Part shown: positions 1 to 6,145 of the stretch, piece by piece
Layout of the letters: each line of letters starts with the position of its first letter
Position numbering within the stretch: the first letter of the stretch is position 1
Assembly (NCBI GenBank): GCA_030608985.1
Contig: JAUWDC010000070.1
Span: 1-6,505 of the forward strand
Source of the DNA: Desulfobia sp.
Lineage (GTDB): Bacteria; Desulfobacterota; Desulfobulbia; Desulfobulbales; SURF-16
Direction: 5' to 3'
DNA length: 6,505 nucleotides
Program-made: the position numbers and the translations under genes
Notes under the pieces: generated by a model
What the model saw: only the letters and a program-made list of their open reading frames with translations
What the model was told of the DNA's origin: nothing
The model's database searches: none

Positions 1-725
1 TATTTTTTTGAAAGGTGTATCTCGGCGTCAGAAGGGCGGATATAGATTGGAGTGGCACTGGCTGGATCGAGGAAGTTTTTCTGTTCCCATAGGGGGAGGG
101 CAAGATACCCTATATGTACTGCACGTGGAAAGCTTAGGTGAGGGGAAGGGAATAGCGCATTTTGGCCTAGGGCCTCCCTGAACATGTCTCCATAGAGTTC
201 GGCACCATCACCAACAAGCAGCGTTGGTTCTGAAATTTTGGCAGCTAGTTCTTCAGGGGATATGACCATGTCTTCTGAAAGACGATGGAGGGAGCCACCC
301 ATCTCAGGACGAAACAGCGCGGTATACACCTCTTTCTTTCTGGCATCAATTACGGAACATATTTGACATGCAGCATAGCTGAACTGGTTTGCCATTGCTT
401 CCAGGGTGGAAATGCCAATAAGAGGAATGGCGCTGGCAAAGGACAAGCCTTTCACGGTGCTGAGACCGATGCGCAGGCCTGTAAAGCTTCCCGGTCCAAG
501 ACTGATTGCAATGGCGTCAATCTGTTCCCAATCAAGCTGCGCCTCTTCCATCAGATATGTCACTGAAGAAAGGAGTCGTTTAGAATGAGTCAGTTTGGTC
601 TGAAGGCTGTATTCTCCTATGCAATGAGAGGAACAGACCAAGGCAACACTCCCGAACATTCCTGTATTCTCAATGGCGAGTATAACGGGAGGATTGTGGT
701 TAAGTGCTTTGGCGATATGGGCCAT
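1..725 (-). CDS. tsaB: TsaB, tRNA t6A37 biosynthesis protein (3' end at or just past window edge)
   Basis: TsaB is the inactive ASKHA-fold partner of TsaD. The TsaB-TsaD-TsaE complex transfers threonylcarbamoyl to A37 of tRNAs reading ANN codons, in the cytoplasm. Translating the minus strand from the ATG at 725 gives 241 codons. An N-terminal strand VILAIENTG (14-22) is followed by GSVAL, then THSKRLL (46-52), the hallmark LGPGSFTGLRIG (76-87), DARKKEVY (127-134) and a C-terminal YIRPSDAE (228-235). The usual LAIDTS start motif reads LAIENTG here, a mild divergence. Length matches the family (about 220-240 aa), and the last two bases in the window read TA, so a stop probably lies one base beyond the edge. 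The start is supported by AAGGGA nine bases upstream and by the N-terminal fit. The gene follows rseP after 6 nt and is in frame with the rseP stop. Identity is secure; the exact end is not visible. Confidence 0.93.
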   Translation of the reverse strand, partial: MAHIAKALNHNPPVILAIENTGMFGSVALVCSSHCIGEYSLQTKLTHSKRLLSSVTYLMEEAQLDWEQIDAIAISLGPGSFTGLRIGLSTVKGLSFASAIPLIGISTLEAMANQFSYAACQICSVIDARKKEVYTALFRPEMGGSLHRLSEDMVISPEELAAKISEPTLLVGDGAELYGDMFREALGQNALFPSPHLSFPRAVHIGYLALPLWEQKNFLDPASATPIYIRPSDAEIHLSKK

Positions 726-731
726 TTCCCA

Positions 732-1808
732 TTATCCCTTGGTAAATATCCGGGCGATATCGTTGTAAAAAACAAAGATCATCAGACTGCCAAGAAGGAG
801 TAAGCCAAATTGCTGGAATTTCTCCATGGTTTTTTTCTCGAGAGGTTTTTTCCTGATAGCCTCAAGAGAGAAAAAAACGAGATGCCCTCCATCAAGAATA
901 GGTATCGGGAAGAGGTTGAGGATGCCAAGATTGACACTGACAAGGCCCATGAAGAAAAAGAGGTTTACCCATCCGGCTTGCATCTGCTGACCAGCCATCT
1001 GGGCAATAAGAATCGGACCACCCAGTTCACTGGCCGGAACAACTTGCTGGATAATTTTGATGATACCCATCATGGTTAAATAAATATACATCCATGTCTG
1101 TGAAATTCCGGCAAAAAATGCTTCAATGAGAGAGGCTTTTTCATAGATGACCTGGGTACTTCTGGAGATCCCCATCATGTATCGTTCATCTACTACTTCT
1201 CCAAAGATGTTTTTGACCTCCTTGATTTCCGGCTGCCCCGTTACCTCAAGTTCGGTGCCATCCCTGAATACAGTTATTACAATGGGGTTCCCTTCACTCT
1301 CACGGATAAGCAGTGACACATCCGCCCATTTCTCTGTTTCCTGGCCGTTAATGGTCAGGATGATATCACCAGCCTCGAGGCCGGCTGTTTCAGCTGGAGA
1401 ACTCGCTGTGACGCCGCCGATCTCTGTGCCTGATTTAGGAACAGGAAGTCCAGCGATGGAAAAAATTAGAAAAAAGAGAAAAACAGCAAAAAGGATGTTG
1501 AATACGGGACCTGCCAAGACGATGAGAAACCTCTGCCATACTGTTTTGTGGGCAAAAGAGCGAGGAAGATCTTCGCTTGTTACTTCCTCTTCAATATTCT
1601 CCCCACACATCTTTACATAACCACCCAGAGGAAAGGCACTTATCAGGTATTCTGTGTCGCCATATTGACGTCCAAAAATCTTGGGCCCGAAACCCAGTGA
1701 ACATGTCAGCACTTTGACGTTACAGAGGTTCGCTACGAGAAAATGCCCCAGTTCGTGAACAAAAATGAGTATGCCCAGGACAATGATAAAAGAGAGAATA
1801 GTGTTCAT
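732..1808 (-). CDS. rseP: RseP-type site-2 intramembrane zinc metalloprotease (M50)
   Basis: RseP is an inner-membrane protease that cleaves transmembrane segments, classically anti-sigma factors (RseA in E. coli) after a first periplasmic cut, and remnant signal peptides. The zinc motif HELGH is at residues 18-22 in the first membrane helix. LGFGPKIFGRQ (38-48) and LGGYVKM (61-67) follow, then a second helix (about 92-120), one PDZ domain (about 127-195, with the AGLEAGDIILTING core), ELGGPI (261-266), and the third metal ligand in NLFPIPILDGG (298-308), then a last helix (335-355). At 358 aa it is shorter than E. coli RseP (450 aa), which has two PDZ domains; one-PDZ forms are common elsewhere. 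The ATG at 1808 fits the family N-terminus, and an in-frame TAA at 1829-1827 rules out a longer form. No Shine-Dalgarno is visible; a C-rich mRNA tract precedes the start. Its substrate here is unknown. Confidence 0.96.
   Translation of the reverse strand: MNTILSFIIVLGILIFVHELGHFLVANLCNVKVLTCSLGFGPKIFGRQYGDTEYLISAFPLGGYVKMCGENIEEEVTSEDLPRSFAHKTVWQRFLIVLAGPVFNILFAVFLFFLIFSIAGLPVPKSGTEIGGVTASSPAETAGLEAGDIILTINGQETEKWADVSLLIRESEGNPIVITVFRDGTELEVTGQPEIKEVKNIFGEVVDERYMMGISRSTQVIYEKASLIEAFFAGISQTWMYIYLTMMGIIKIIQQVVPASELGGPILIAQMAGQQMQAGWVNLFFFMGLVSVNLGILNLFPIPILDGGHLVFFSLEAIRKKPLEKKTMEKFQQFGLLLLGSLMIFVFYNDIARIFTKG
735..740 (-). promoter_or_regulatory. Shine-Dalgarno of tsaB
   Basis: The minus strand reads AAGGGA, nine bases before the ATG at 725. 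It lies in the last codons of rseP, directly before the rseP TAA. This supports the ATG at 725 over an out-of-frame ATG that overlaps the rseP stop (TAATG, beginning at 732), and suggests coupled translation of rseP and tsaB. Confidence 0.6.
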
Positions 1809-1815
1809 AGTAAAA

Positions 1816-1846
1816 GGGTGTAGGGGTTAGGGTTTAGGGTTTGGGG
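1816..1846 (+). repeat. Telomere-like G-run tract, potential G-quadruplex, upstream of rseP
   Basis: The plus strand carries five G runs: 1816-1818 (3), 1823-1826 (4), 1830-1832 (3), 1837-1839 (3) and 1843-1846 (4). They are separated by loops TGTA, TTA, TTTA and TTT. The centre reads like degenerate TTAGGG/TTTAGGG repeats and meets the usual four-run, short-loop quadruplex rule. Genes here are on the minus strand, so the G-rich strand is the transcription template and the rseP mRNA is C-rich just before its start codon. The rest of this 100-nt gap (1847-1908) is AT-rich; I see no terminator, convincing promoter or gene in it. Folding and function are inferred. Confidence 0.7.
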
Positions 1847-1908
1847 TTAATGAATAAGTCACATCCACAACCATAAACCTTTCATATTAATGTTGATTGA
1901 ATGAGCAG

Positions 1909-3108
1909 CTATTGCGTTTCTTCTCCAGTTCGTTGTTGATAATGCATTTGAAATGCCTCAACAATGGATTCTGCCTGCATACGAGCCGAAAGATCAGCAT
2001 CCAGCACTGTTTCCACACTCAGTATATCCTTATTGGGGAGATGTTTAAGGGTTTCTGCAACAACAATGGCAATTTCAGGGAACCGTATCCTTTTGTTCAA
2101 AAATGATTCCACAGCCACTTCATTGGCTGCATTCAGTACGGCCGGCAGAGTGCCGCCGCGTTTGCATACCTGGTACGCCAGTTTTAAGGATGGGAAGCGC
2201 TTGAAATCAGGCGGTAAGAAATTCAGATCCATACACTTGGCAAGATTCAAACGGGACAGACCAGTTCGTATACGTTCCGGCCAGGATAATGCGTAGGCAA
2301 TGGGAATTCTCATATCGGGGATGCCCATCTGGGCAATAACCGAGCCGTCGATAAATTCCACAAGAGAATGGACTATACTTTGAGGATGCACCAGGACTTC
2401 AATATGTTCCACATCAATGTCAAAGAGCCATCGTGCCTCAATTACCTCGAGACCCTTATTCATCAATGTTGCAGAATCAATAGATATTTTTCTGCCCATA
2501 TCCCAATTGGGATGATTCAATGCCTCTTCAGGAGAAACATCCCATAATTCGCGTTCACTTTTTTCTCGGAATGGACCACCCGAGGCAGTGAGAATAATTT
2601 TATGGACATCCTCCTGGCGTCCAGCAGCTAAGGCCTGAAAGATAGCGTTGTGTTCACTGTCAATGGGAAGCAGGTCAACGTTGTAATCCTTGACGGCCTG
2701 CATAACCAATTCCCCGGCCATGACAAGGGTTTCTTTGTTCGCAAGAGCAATGTTTTTTCCAGCCTTGATGGCTGCAAGAGTCGGGAGGAGGCCGGCAGCA
2801 CCAACAATAGCGGAGACTACTGTGTCAGCATCGTCAAGACTAGCAACTCTTTCATTGCCTTCCTGGCCTGCTACTATTTTTCCCTGCCAGTCAGGAGAAA
2901 GTGACTGGGTAAGTTCTCGGGCCAGGTCGTCTGTGGAAATTGAAACAAGCTGGGGTTGGAAGGCCTCTATCTGGTCTCTCAGGAGTGAGATATTAGTCCC
3001 GGCAGCAAGTCCTATTACCCGAAATCGACCAGGAAACTGGTGGACAACTTCGAGAACATTCCGGCCTATAGAGCCTGTTGAACCTAACAGGGAGATATTT
3101 TTTTGCAT
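1909..3108 (-). CDS. dxr: 1-deoxy-D-xylulose 5-phosphate reductoisomerase (DXR/IspC)
   Basis: DXR converts DXP to 2-C-methyl-D-erythritol 4-phosphate with NADPH and a divalent metal, the first committed step of the MEP isoprenoid pathway, and is the target of fosmidomycin. The 399-aa protein matches the usual length (E. coli 398). Visible are the NADPH loop GSTGSIG (9-15), LANKETLV (122-129), the metal-binding stretch PIDSEHNAIFQ (148-158, with D150 and E152), TASGGPF (174-180), the flexible-loop region LNHPNWDMG (197-205) and NKGLEVIEA (217-225, with E221 as the third metal ligand). The ATG at 3108 puts the dinucleotide motif at the normal distance. No Shine-Dalgarno is seen; the leader is AT-rich. 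It starts 15 nt after cdsA and is in frame with the cdsA stop. Its isoprenoid product line feeds UppS in the same cluster. All catalytic residues I can check are present. Confidence 0.98.
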   Translation of the reverse strand: MQKNISLLGSTGSIGRNVLEVVHQFPGRFRVIGLAAGTNISLLRDQIEAFQPQLVSISTDDLARELTQSLSPDWQGKIVAGQEGNERVASLDDADTVVSAIVGAAGLLPTLAAIKAGKNIALANKETLVMAGELVMQAVKDYNVDLLPIDSEHNAIFQALAAGRQEDVHKIILTASGGPFREKSERELWDVSPEEALNHPNWDMGRKISIDSATLMNKGLEVIEARWLFDIDVEHIEVLVHPQSIVHSLVEFIDGSVIAQMGIPDMRIPIAYALSWPERIRTGLSRLNLAKCMDLNFLPPDFKRFPSLKLAYQVCKRGGTLPAVLNAANEVAVESFLNKRIRFPEIAIVVAETLKHLPNKDILSVETVLDADLSARMQAESIVEAFQMHYQQRTGEETQ

Positions 3109-3123
3109 GATAATATTTACATT

Positions 3124-3918
3124 TTACAAGATGTTGAAATAAATCAGGTAATAAAAGAGCGGAGCCGTCATCAGTAACGAATCAACCCGGTCCAGAACGC
3201 CACCATGACCAGGAAGAATAGATCCGGAATCCTTGACATTCATACCTCGCTTGAGCATGGATTCCGTAAGATCACCGAGAACACCAAGACAGGATATGGC
3301 TATCGCAGTCAAAGCAAGTATGGTCATATTGATGTCGTTTAAAACGACCAGTGTTACAGCACAGGCGCCAAGTGTGCCGAACACAAGTCCACCAACGAAT
3401 CCCTCAATAGTTTTTCCGGGGCTTAGGCTGGGGCATAATTTGTTTTTCCCAAAATTTTTCCCTATGAAATAAGCTCCTGAATCAGATGCAGCAGTGATTG
3501 TTGTCAAAATCAAAAGCCAGGCCGCACCATTATCGAGGGCCATAAGAAGATTAAGATGTGCGCTGGCAAAGCCGATATAGGTGAGTCCAAAAATGGTTTT
3601 GACTAATGTATCAAAAGGTTTTTTAAGTGCGGAAAAGAAAAATATAATCAACAGAGCGTTCAGTGCAAATGCAGCAAAAAAACCGCTATATGTTATTAAT
3701 GGTTGTTGACTGAACGAAAAGAAAAGGGGCAAAAGTGAAACACAGAGTAGTAATGGCCGAATACTTTTGTTTTCACCAATGCCTGCAATTGTAAAAAATT
3801 CAAGAAGTCCGATTCCGCTTACAATCAGGATAACAAGCCAGAAAAGAAAAAAGGAATTTATATACAGCAGGGAAAGCCAGCCGGCGACGATAAGCAGTCC
3901 TGTAATTATACGCTTCAT
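3124..3918 (-). CDS. cdsA: Phosphatidate cytidylyltransferase (CDP-diglyceride synthase)
   Basis: CdsA joins CTP and phosphatidic acid to make CDP-diacylglycerol, the precursor of phosphatidylethanolamine, phosphatidylglycerol and cardiolipin, in the inner membrane. The 264-aa protein is mostly hydrophobic, with about eight membrane segments (roughly 7-22, 25-47, 54-70, 77-97, 105-126, 132-150, 175-215, 249-263). The C-terminal family signature is complete at 220-246: SMLKRGMNVKDSG, then LPGHGGVLDRVD. SPGKTIEGFVGG (166-177) is the other conserved cytosolic motif, and D216 and E219 precede the signature. The length is in the normal range (E. coli 285). The ATG at 3918 begins MKRIITGLL, a typical start with a positive residue pair before the first helix. 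It starts 10 nt after uppS, with only a weak AAAG-type ribosome site. The uppS-cdsA-dxr order is conserved in many bacteria. Confidence 0.96.
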   Translation of the reverse strand: MKRIITGLLIVAGWLSLLYINSFFLFWLVILIVSGIGLLEFFTIAGIGENKSIRPLLLCVSLLPLFFSFSQQPLITYSGFFAAFALNALLIIFFFSALKKPFDTLVKTIFGLTYIGFASAHLNLLMALDNGAAWLLILTTITAASDSGAYFIGKNFGKNKLCPSLSPGKTIEGFVGGLVFGTLGACAVTLVVLNDINMTILALTAIAISCLGVLGDLTESMLKRGMNVKDSGSILPGHGGVLDRVDSLLMTAPLFYYLIYFNIL

Positions 3919-3928
3919 AGAAGTTACT

Positions 3929-4675
3929 TTATTTTTTTAACTGGTCCCCTGTTTTGCCAAATCGACGCTGTCGTTCCTGATAAATTGTCAGTGCCCTATG
4001 AAAATCTTCTTGAGTGAAATCAGGCCAATTTGTTTCAGTTATGTACAGCTCAGCATAGGATGCTTGCCAGAGGAGAAAGTTACTGAGTCGGTATTCGCCC
4101 CCAGTTCTGATTAACAGATCCGGGTCAGGTAAACCCGCCGAATATAAATTTTCTTCAAGAAGATCTTCTGTAATTTCATCTGGGTGCAATGTGCCGGCAG
4201 CGCACATTTTTGCCAGGTTTCTAGCTGCTCGAGTAATTTCGCTTCGCCCGCCATAACTGAGAGCCAGGTTAAGAACAAGACCGGTATTATTAGCTGTTTT
4301 GTTAATGGAAGAATTCAGGACGTGTTGTACTTCCTCAGGCAGCTGTTTTTTTCTGCCCATACAGCGTAACTTGATGTTGTTATCAAGCATGGTGGAAAGT
4401 TCATTTTCCAGGTAGGATTTGAGAAGAGACATCAGGCCGGATACTTCCTGTTCCGGTCGCTTCCAGTTCTCAGTGGAAAAGGCGTAGAGAGTAAGAACCT
4501 TAATGCCAAGTTCACTGGCAGCGGTAACAATTTTTTTGACTGTTTTTACTCCAGACTTGTGCCCCAGCAATCGGATCATGCCACGATTCTGGGCCCACCT
4601 GCCATTGCCATCCATGATTATTGCTACATGGGCAGGCAGGGAGTGTCTGTCAAGCTGGTTCGATGGTGATGACAC
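3929..4675 (-). CDS. uppS: Undecaprenyl diphosphate synthase (cis-prenyltransferase), GTG start
   Basis: UppS adds eight cis isoprene units from isopentenyl diphosphate to farnesyl diphosphate, making the C55 carrier lipid for peptidoglycan and surface polysaccharides. It works as a homodimer at the membrane face. The 248-aa protein (E. coli 253) shows HVAIIMDGNGRWA (16-28, catalytic D22), GHKSG (38-42), LTLYAFSTENWKRP (61-74), YGGRSEI (141-147) and the C-terminal diphosphate-binding block around LLIRTGGEYRLSNFLLWQ (187-204), with R190 and R196. The start is GTG at 4675. An in-frame stop (the frr TAG) lies four codons upstream, and the next ATG is inside the catalytic motif, so GTG is the only sensible start. 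A GGAGG at 4694-4690 lies 14 nt upstream, which is rather far. The gene starts 9 nt after frr. Confidence 0.97.
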   Translation of the reverse strand: MSSPSNQLDRHSLPAHVAIIMDGNGRWAQNRGMIRLLGHKSGVKTVKKIVTAASELGIKVLTLYAFSTENWKRPEQEVSGLMSLLKSYLENELSTMLDNNIKLRCMGRKKQLPEEVQHVLNSSINKTANNTGLVLNLALSYGGRSEITRAARNLAKMCAAGTLHPDEITEDLLEENLYSAGLPDPDLLIRTGGEYRLSNFLLWQASYAELYITETNWPDFTQEDFHRALTIYQERQRRFGKTGDQLKK

Positions 4676-4684
4676 AGGGACGGT

Positions 4685-5239
4685 CTAAACCTCCATGACC
4701 TCTTTCTCTTTTTCTTGCAGGATTTCTTCTATCTTTTTTATGCACGCATCTGTTTCTTTCTGTGCGTCATCCTGATTTTTAAAGAGATCGTCCTCGGAGA
4801 TTTCTTTGTCTTTCTTCTGTTTTTTGAAAGAGTCTATGGCCTCACGGCGGCAGTTGCGGATAGCAACTCGATATTCTTCACTGATCTGTTTAACCTGTTT
4901 GACCAGCTCTTTTCGTCGTTCCTCTGTGAGTTGAGGGATTGAAATTCGGATGATTTTCCCGTCGTTAGCAGGTGTCAGGCCAAGGTTGGAGGCCAGGATG
5001 GCCTTTTCAAGGACAGGAAGCATCTGGGGGTCCCATGGCTGAATGACAATAAGTCTGCTTTCTGGAATTGTTAGAGTAGCTACCTGATTGATCGGCATCA
5101 TTGAGCCATAAGAGTCAACTTTGATTCCATCAAAAAGAGAAATGGAGGCCCTGCCGGTTCTGACTTTCGATAAATCACGGCGATATGCCTCGATACTCTT
5201 TTCCATTTTGTCAATCATTGTCAGTAGAACGTCACTCAT
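4685..5239 (-). CDS. frr: Ribosome recycling factor
   Basis: RRF splits post-termination 70S ribosomes together with EF-G and is essential in bacteria. With the ATG at 5239 the protein has 184 aa (E. coli 185). Domain I (a three-helix bundle, about 1-29 and 104-184) contains KVRTGRAS (25-32), LTEERRKEL (104-112), RVAIRNCRREA (124-134) and KDKEISEDD (143-151). Domain II (about 30-103) is the beta lobe. A longer form from a GTG at 5251 would add four residues, but that GTG is part of the Shine-Dalgarno itself (GTGGAG), and the MSDVLL start aligns with the family N-terminus, so the ATG is preferred. It begins 17 nt after pyrH and ends 9 nt before uppS, in frame with it across a single TAG. Confidence 0.97.
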   Translation of the reverse strand: MSDVLLTMIDKMEKSIEAYRRDLSKVRTGRASISLFDGIKVDSYGSMMPINQVATLTIPESRLIVIQPWDPQMLPVLEKAILASNLGLTPANDGKIIRISIPQLTEERRKELVKQVKQISEEYRVAIRNCRREAIDSFKKQKKDKEISEDDLFKNQDDAQKETDACIKKIEEILQEKEKEVMEV

Positions 5240-5245
5240 TTTTTT

Positions 5246-5251
5246 CTCCAC
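5246..5251 (-). promoter_or_regulatory. Shine-Dalgarno deciding the frr start
   Basis: The minus strand reads GTGGAG then six A residues then ATG. GGAG (5249-5246) sits six bases from the ATG at 5239, an ideal spacing. A start at the GTG (5251) would lie inside this site and have no ribosome site of its own, so the ATG is taken as the start. This is one of the few strong ribosome sites in the window. Confidence 0.75.
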
Positions 5252-5256
5252 TTAGA

Positions 5257-5976
5257 TCAGTCTGAAATTATTGTTCCAACTTTTTCGCCGCAGATTGCTT
5301 TTTTAAAATTGCCGGGAATGTTCATATTGAACACAAGAATAGTCTTGTTGTTATCCATGGCTAGGGAAACCGCTGCTGAATCCATTACCTTGAGGCGGCG
5401 CTGTAATATTTCCGAGTAGTTTAATCTGTCAAATTTAACAGCAGATTCATCTATCAGGGGATCCTTGTCATAGACCCCTTCAACCCTGGTTGCTTTGCAG
5501 ATGATATCAGCGTTTATTTCCAGTCCTCTCAGCACGGCGGCAGTATCTGTAGTGAAGTAGGGATTACCTGTCCCTGCAGCAAAGATAACTGTGTTGCCTT
5601 TTTTGAAATGTTCAAGGGCAAGCCGTCTGGAAAAGGATTCGCACACTGTAGTCATTGAAATCGCTGATAAGACAACAGTCGGCACATTGTTTTGATCAAG
5701 GGCGTCTTTCAATGCAAGGGAGTTCATAACCGTGGCGAGCATACCCATATTATCTGCTGCTGCCCGATCCATTCCAGCTGAAGCTCCGGAAACACCTCTG
5801 AAAATATTGCCGGCGCCAATAACAATACCTATTTCAACCCCCATGGAGCGAAGCTCTCTTACTTCATCGGACAGGTAGGATAAGACGTCGTTACTGATGC
5901 CGAACTGAGCGTCACCCATGAGGGCTTCGCCACTGAATTTCAATAAAACTCTTTTATATTTCGCGTCAGAAGGCAT
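5257..5976 (-). CDS. pyrH: UMP kinase (uridylate kinase)
   Basis: PyrH phosphorylates UMP to UDP with ATP. It supplies all pyrimidine nucleotides and UDP-sugars for the envelope. It belongs to the amino acid kinase fold, is hexameric, and in characterised bacteria is controlled by GTP and UTP. The 239-aa product (E. coli 241) shows KRVLLKFSGEAL (8-19, phosphate-binding K13), IVIGAGNIFRG (51-61), MDRAAADNMGMLATVMN (69-85, with the UMP-binding D76), FAAGTGNPYFTTDTAA (132-147), CKATRVEGVYDKDP (160-173) and a C-terminal FNMN (216-219). The ATG at 5976 fits the family N-terminus. No Shine-Dalgarno is visible: the leader just upstream reads ACTAAACCAG. A 169-nt gap with strong inverted repeats separates it from tsf, so its expression may be set separately from tsf; that last point is inference. 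Confidence 0.97.
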   Translation of the reverse strand: MPSDAKYKRVLLKFSGEALMGDAQFGISNDVLSYLSDEVRELRSMGVEIGIVIGAGNIFRGVSGASAGMDRAAADNMGMLATVMNSLALKDALDQNNVPTVVLSAISMTTVCESFSRRLALEHFKKGNTVIFAAGTGNPYFTTDTAAVLRGLEINADIICKATRVEGVYDKDPLIDESAVKFDRLNYSEILQRRLKVMDSAAVSLAMDNNKTILVFNMNIPGNFKKAICGEKVGTIISD

Positions 5977-5998
5977 CTGGTTTAGTAATAGAGTTAAC

Positions 5999-6028
5999 CC
6001 GAGGCAACTAAACTGGTTGATCCCTCGG
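5999..6028 (-). other. Hairpin in the pyrH leader
   Basis: Arms CCGAGG (5999-6004) and CCTCGG (6023-6028) pair perfectly. Inside them CAAC (6005-6008) pairs with GTTG (6016-6019), with a 3-nt bulge (6020-6022) and a 7-nt loop. No U-tract follows in the minus-strand transcript (it continues GTTAACTCTATT), so this is not a standard intrinsic terminator. It lies 22 nt upstream of the pyrH ATG. Part of it (6007-6013) could instead pair with 5980-5986 next to the start codon. Confidence 0.55.
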
Positions 6029-6031
6029 CTT

Positions 6032-6140
6032 GTAAGAGTTTACCAGTGGCACATATTCGTTCAGGCAGACCGGCGAATCTATAGCCTGCCTATGTGAGGC
6101 GGGCTGACCGGACGAAGATGGGGTGCTGGTGAACTCTTAC
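6032..6140. repeat. 109-bp imperfect inverted-repeat element between tsf and pyrH
   Basis: The outer arms are 15 bp: GTAAGAGTTTACCAG (6032-6046) and CTGGTGAACTCTTAC (6126-6140). They differ at one position, which becomes a G-U pair in a plus-strand RNA and an A-C mismatch in a minus-strand RNA. At the centre AGCCTGCC (6083-6090) and GGCGGGCT (6098-6105) flank a 7-nt loop; again the only imperfection is a G-U pair on the plus strand. Between these, TTCGT (6056-6060) can pair with ACGAA (6112-6116). Imperfect direct copies of a GACCGG-(n)-CGAA core lie at about 6067-6077 and 6106-6116. I see no reading frame, U-tract or clear target-site duplication. It could be a palindromic intergenic repeat or small non-autonomous (MITE-like) element, or a structured leader; sequence alone does not decide. 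Confidence 0.65.
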
Positions 6141-6145
6141 CTGAT

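Noticed and set aside
285..803. Plus-strand frames (285-566, 406-588, 585-803)
   Set aside because: They overlap tsaB, which reads through on the minus strand with all family motifs.
1147..1620. 157-codon open frame on the plus strand inside rseP
   Set aside because: Fully antisense to the well-supported rseP; its translation has no recognisable domain. It is a shadow frame.
1816..1846. Eukaryotic telomere contamination or assembly chimera
   Set aside because: The tract is short, degenerate and flanked by a continuous conserved gene order, so it is part of the chromosome as given.
1859..1885. Short minus-strand frame MKGLWLWM in the dxr-rseP gap as a leader peptide
   Set aside because: Eight codons, no Shine-Dalgarno and no codon pattern suggesting regulation; expected by chance.
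2690..3142. 150-codon open frame on the plus strand across the dxr 5' part
   Set aside because: Antisense to dxr, with no family resemblance and no ribosome site; a shadow of the codon pattern.
5240..5251. GTG at 5251 as the frr start
   Set aside because: It is part of the GTGGAG ribosome site for the ATG at 5239, and the family N-terminus matches the ATG start.
5999..6028. Intrinsic terminator after tsf
   Set aside because: The hairpin is real, but no U-tract follows in the transcript and the downstream genes are expected to be co-transcribed.
6046..6062. TGGCAC at 6046-6052 as half of a sigma-54 promoter
   Set aside because: The required TTGC-type second half is missing at the right spacing, and the orientation is opposite to all genes.
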